A stretch of 64,000 nt of DNA from AP-15 sp963735445 (GTDB taxonomy: Bacteria > Pseudomonadota > Alphaproteobacteria > ATCC43930 > CGMCC-115725): NCBI GenBank assembly GCA_963735445.1, contig CAVTLC010000023.1, positions 42,459 through 106,458 of the forward strand. Reading direction: 5' to 3'. Below, piece after piece: positions 63,960-64,000 of this stretch (position 1 is its first letter; the number at the start of each line of letters is the position of its first letter). Position numbers and translations under genes: made by a program. The notes below the pieces were generated by a model, which saw only the letters and a list, made by a program, of their open reading frames with translations, did not search any database and was not told the DNA's origin.

Positions 63960-64000
63960 GCGAAGCGCAGCCTCTACTCTCGCCGGCCGCCGACACCCGG
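63956..64000 (+). CDS. Start of a further gene of the polyketide operon, cut by the window
   Basis: An ATG overlapping the exporter stop (ATGA) opens 15 codons (MSEAQPLLSPAADTR) that continue beyond the window. Too short to identify. An HlyD/EmrA adaptor would be the usual partner of an EmrB exporter, but there is no sequence evidence for it. Confidence 0.55.
   Translation, partial: MSEAQPLLSPAADTR

Noticed and set aside
1..64000. tRNA, rRNA, CRISPR arrays, insertion sequences, phage genes
   Set aside because: None recognised; no transposase, integrase or direct-repeat arrays seen on either strand.

Overview
The window is GC-rich, densely coded bacterial chromosome with no rRNA, tRNA, CRISPR array or insertion sequence that I could recognise. 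The gene content suggests an alphaproteobacterium, probably a Rhodospirillales- or Rhizobiales-like soil or water organism. That is an inference from an XrtA/PEP-CTERM-type exopolysaccharide locus, a type III polyketide synthase, CoxD/CoxE/XdhC molybdo-hydroxylase maturation genes, many luciferase-like monooxygenases and several COG2159-type amidohydrolases.

Layout. 1-572: 5' end of a coiled-coil porin. 1000-5316: two tandem amidohydrolase paralogues, a small ion-channel-like membrane protein, an SH3-domain secreted protein and a universal stress protein. 5500-13428 (minus): exopolysaccharide operon in the order export lipoprotein, chain-length determinant, tyrosine autokinase, outer-membrane barrel, ExeA-like ATPase, polysaccharide deacetylase, FemAB-like transferase; the exosortase itself is not in the window. 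14034-26409 (minus): DUF1800 protein, MFS exporter, small secreted protein, DinB protein, enoyl-CoA hydratase next to an ABC solute-binding protein, peptidoglycan-binding protein, two LLM-class flavin oxidoreductases around a MerA/RclA-like reductase, and an SMP-30 lactonase. 26621-32360 (plus): VapBC, then CoxD-CoxE-XdhC-XdhC-(MoeA::MocA) in overlapping order. 32379-39288: four more LLM-class oxidoreductases, a metal-dependent hydrolase and a LysR regulator around a 41-bp dyad. 39655-46352: outer-membrane protein and a 2-oxoacid:ferredoxin oxidoreductase module. 46844-52995: lipoprotein, M3 peptidase, Sua5, KatG. 53076-58012: two MetE-C-like methyltransferases, a SAM-fold protein and a MetF-like reductase. 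58156-64000: FlbD-like small protein, membrane protein, esterase, then an operon of type III polyketide synthase, isoprenylcysteine-methyltransferase-like enzyme and MFS exporter running off the window.

The most striking property is technical or evolutionary. At eleven sites in nine genes (tyrosine autokinase, DUF1800, SMP-30, FAD/ferredoxin protein, Sua5, katG twice, second MetE-like gene, metF twice, ICMT-like gene) a well-conserved reading frame breaks, and every break is cured by removing one base. Two or three further sites are suspected. One site can be checked against a paralogue 1.2 kb away that lacks the extra base. Uniform +1 insertions look more like uncorrected insertion-type sequencing error than gene decay. 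The affected genes are therefore listed with full spans and typed as pseudogene only because the given sequence cannot be read through.

No clearly new defence, mobile or secretion system was seen. The best candidates for new biology are the interleaved A-B-A luciferase-like genes under a divergent LysR gene, the CO-dehydrogenase-type maturation set without a structural enzyme, the exosortase-less Xrt polysaccharide locus and the folate-linked methyl-transfer group.
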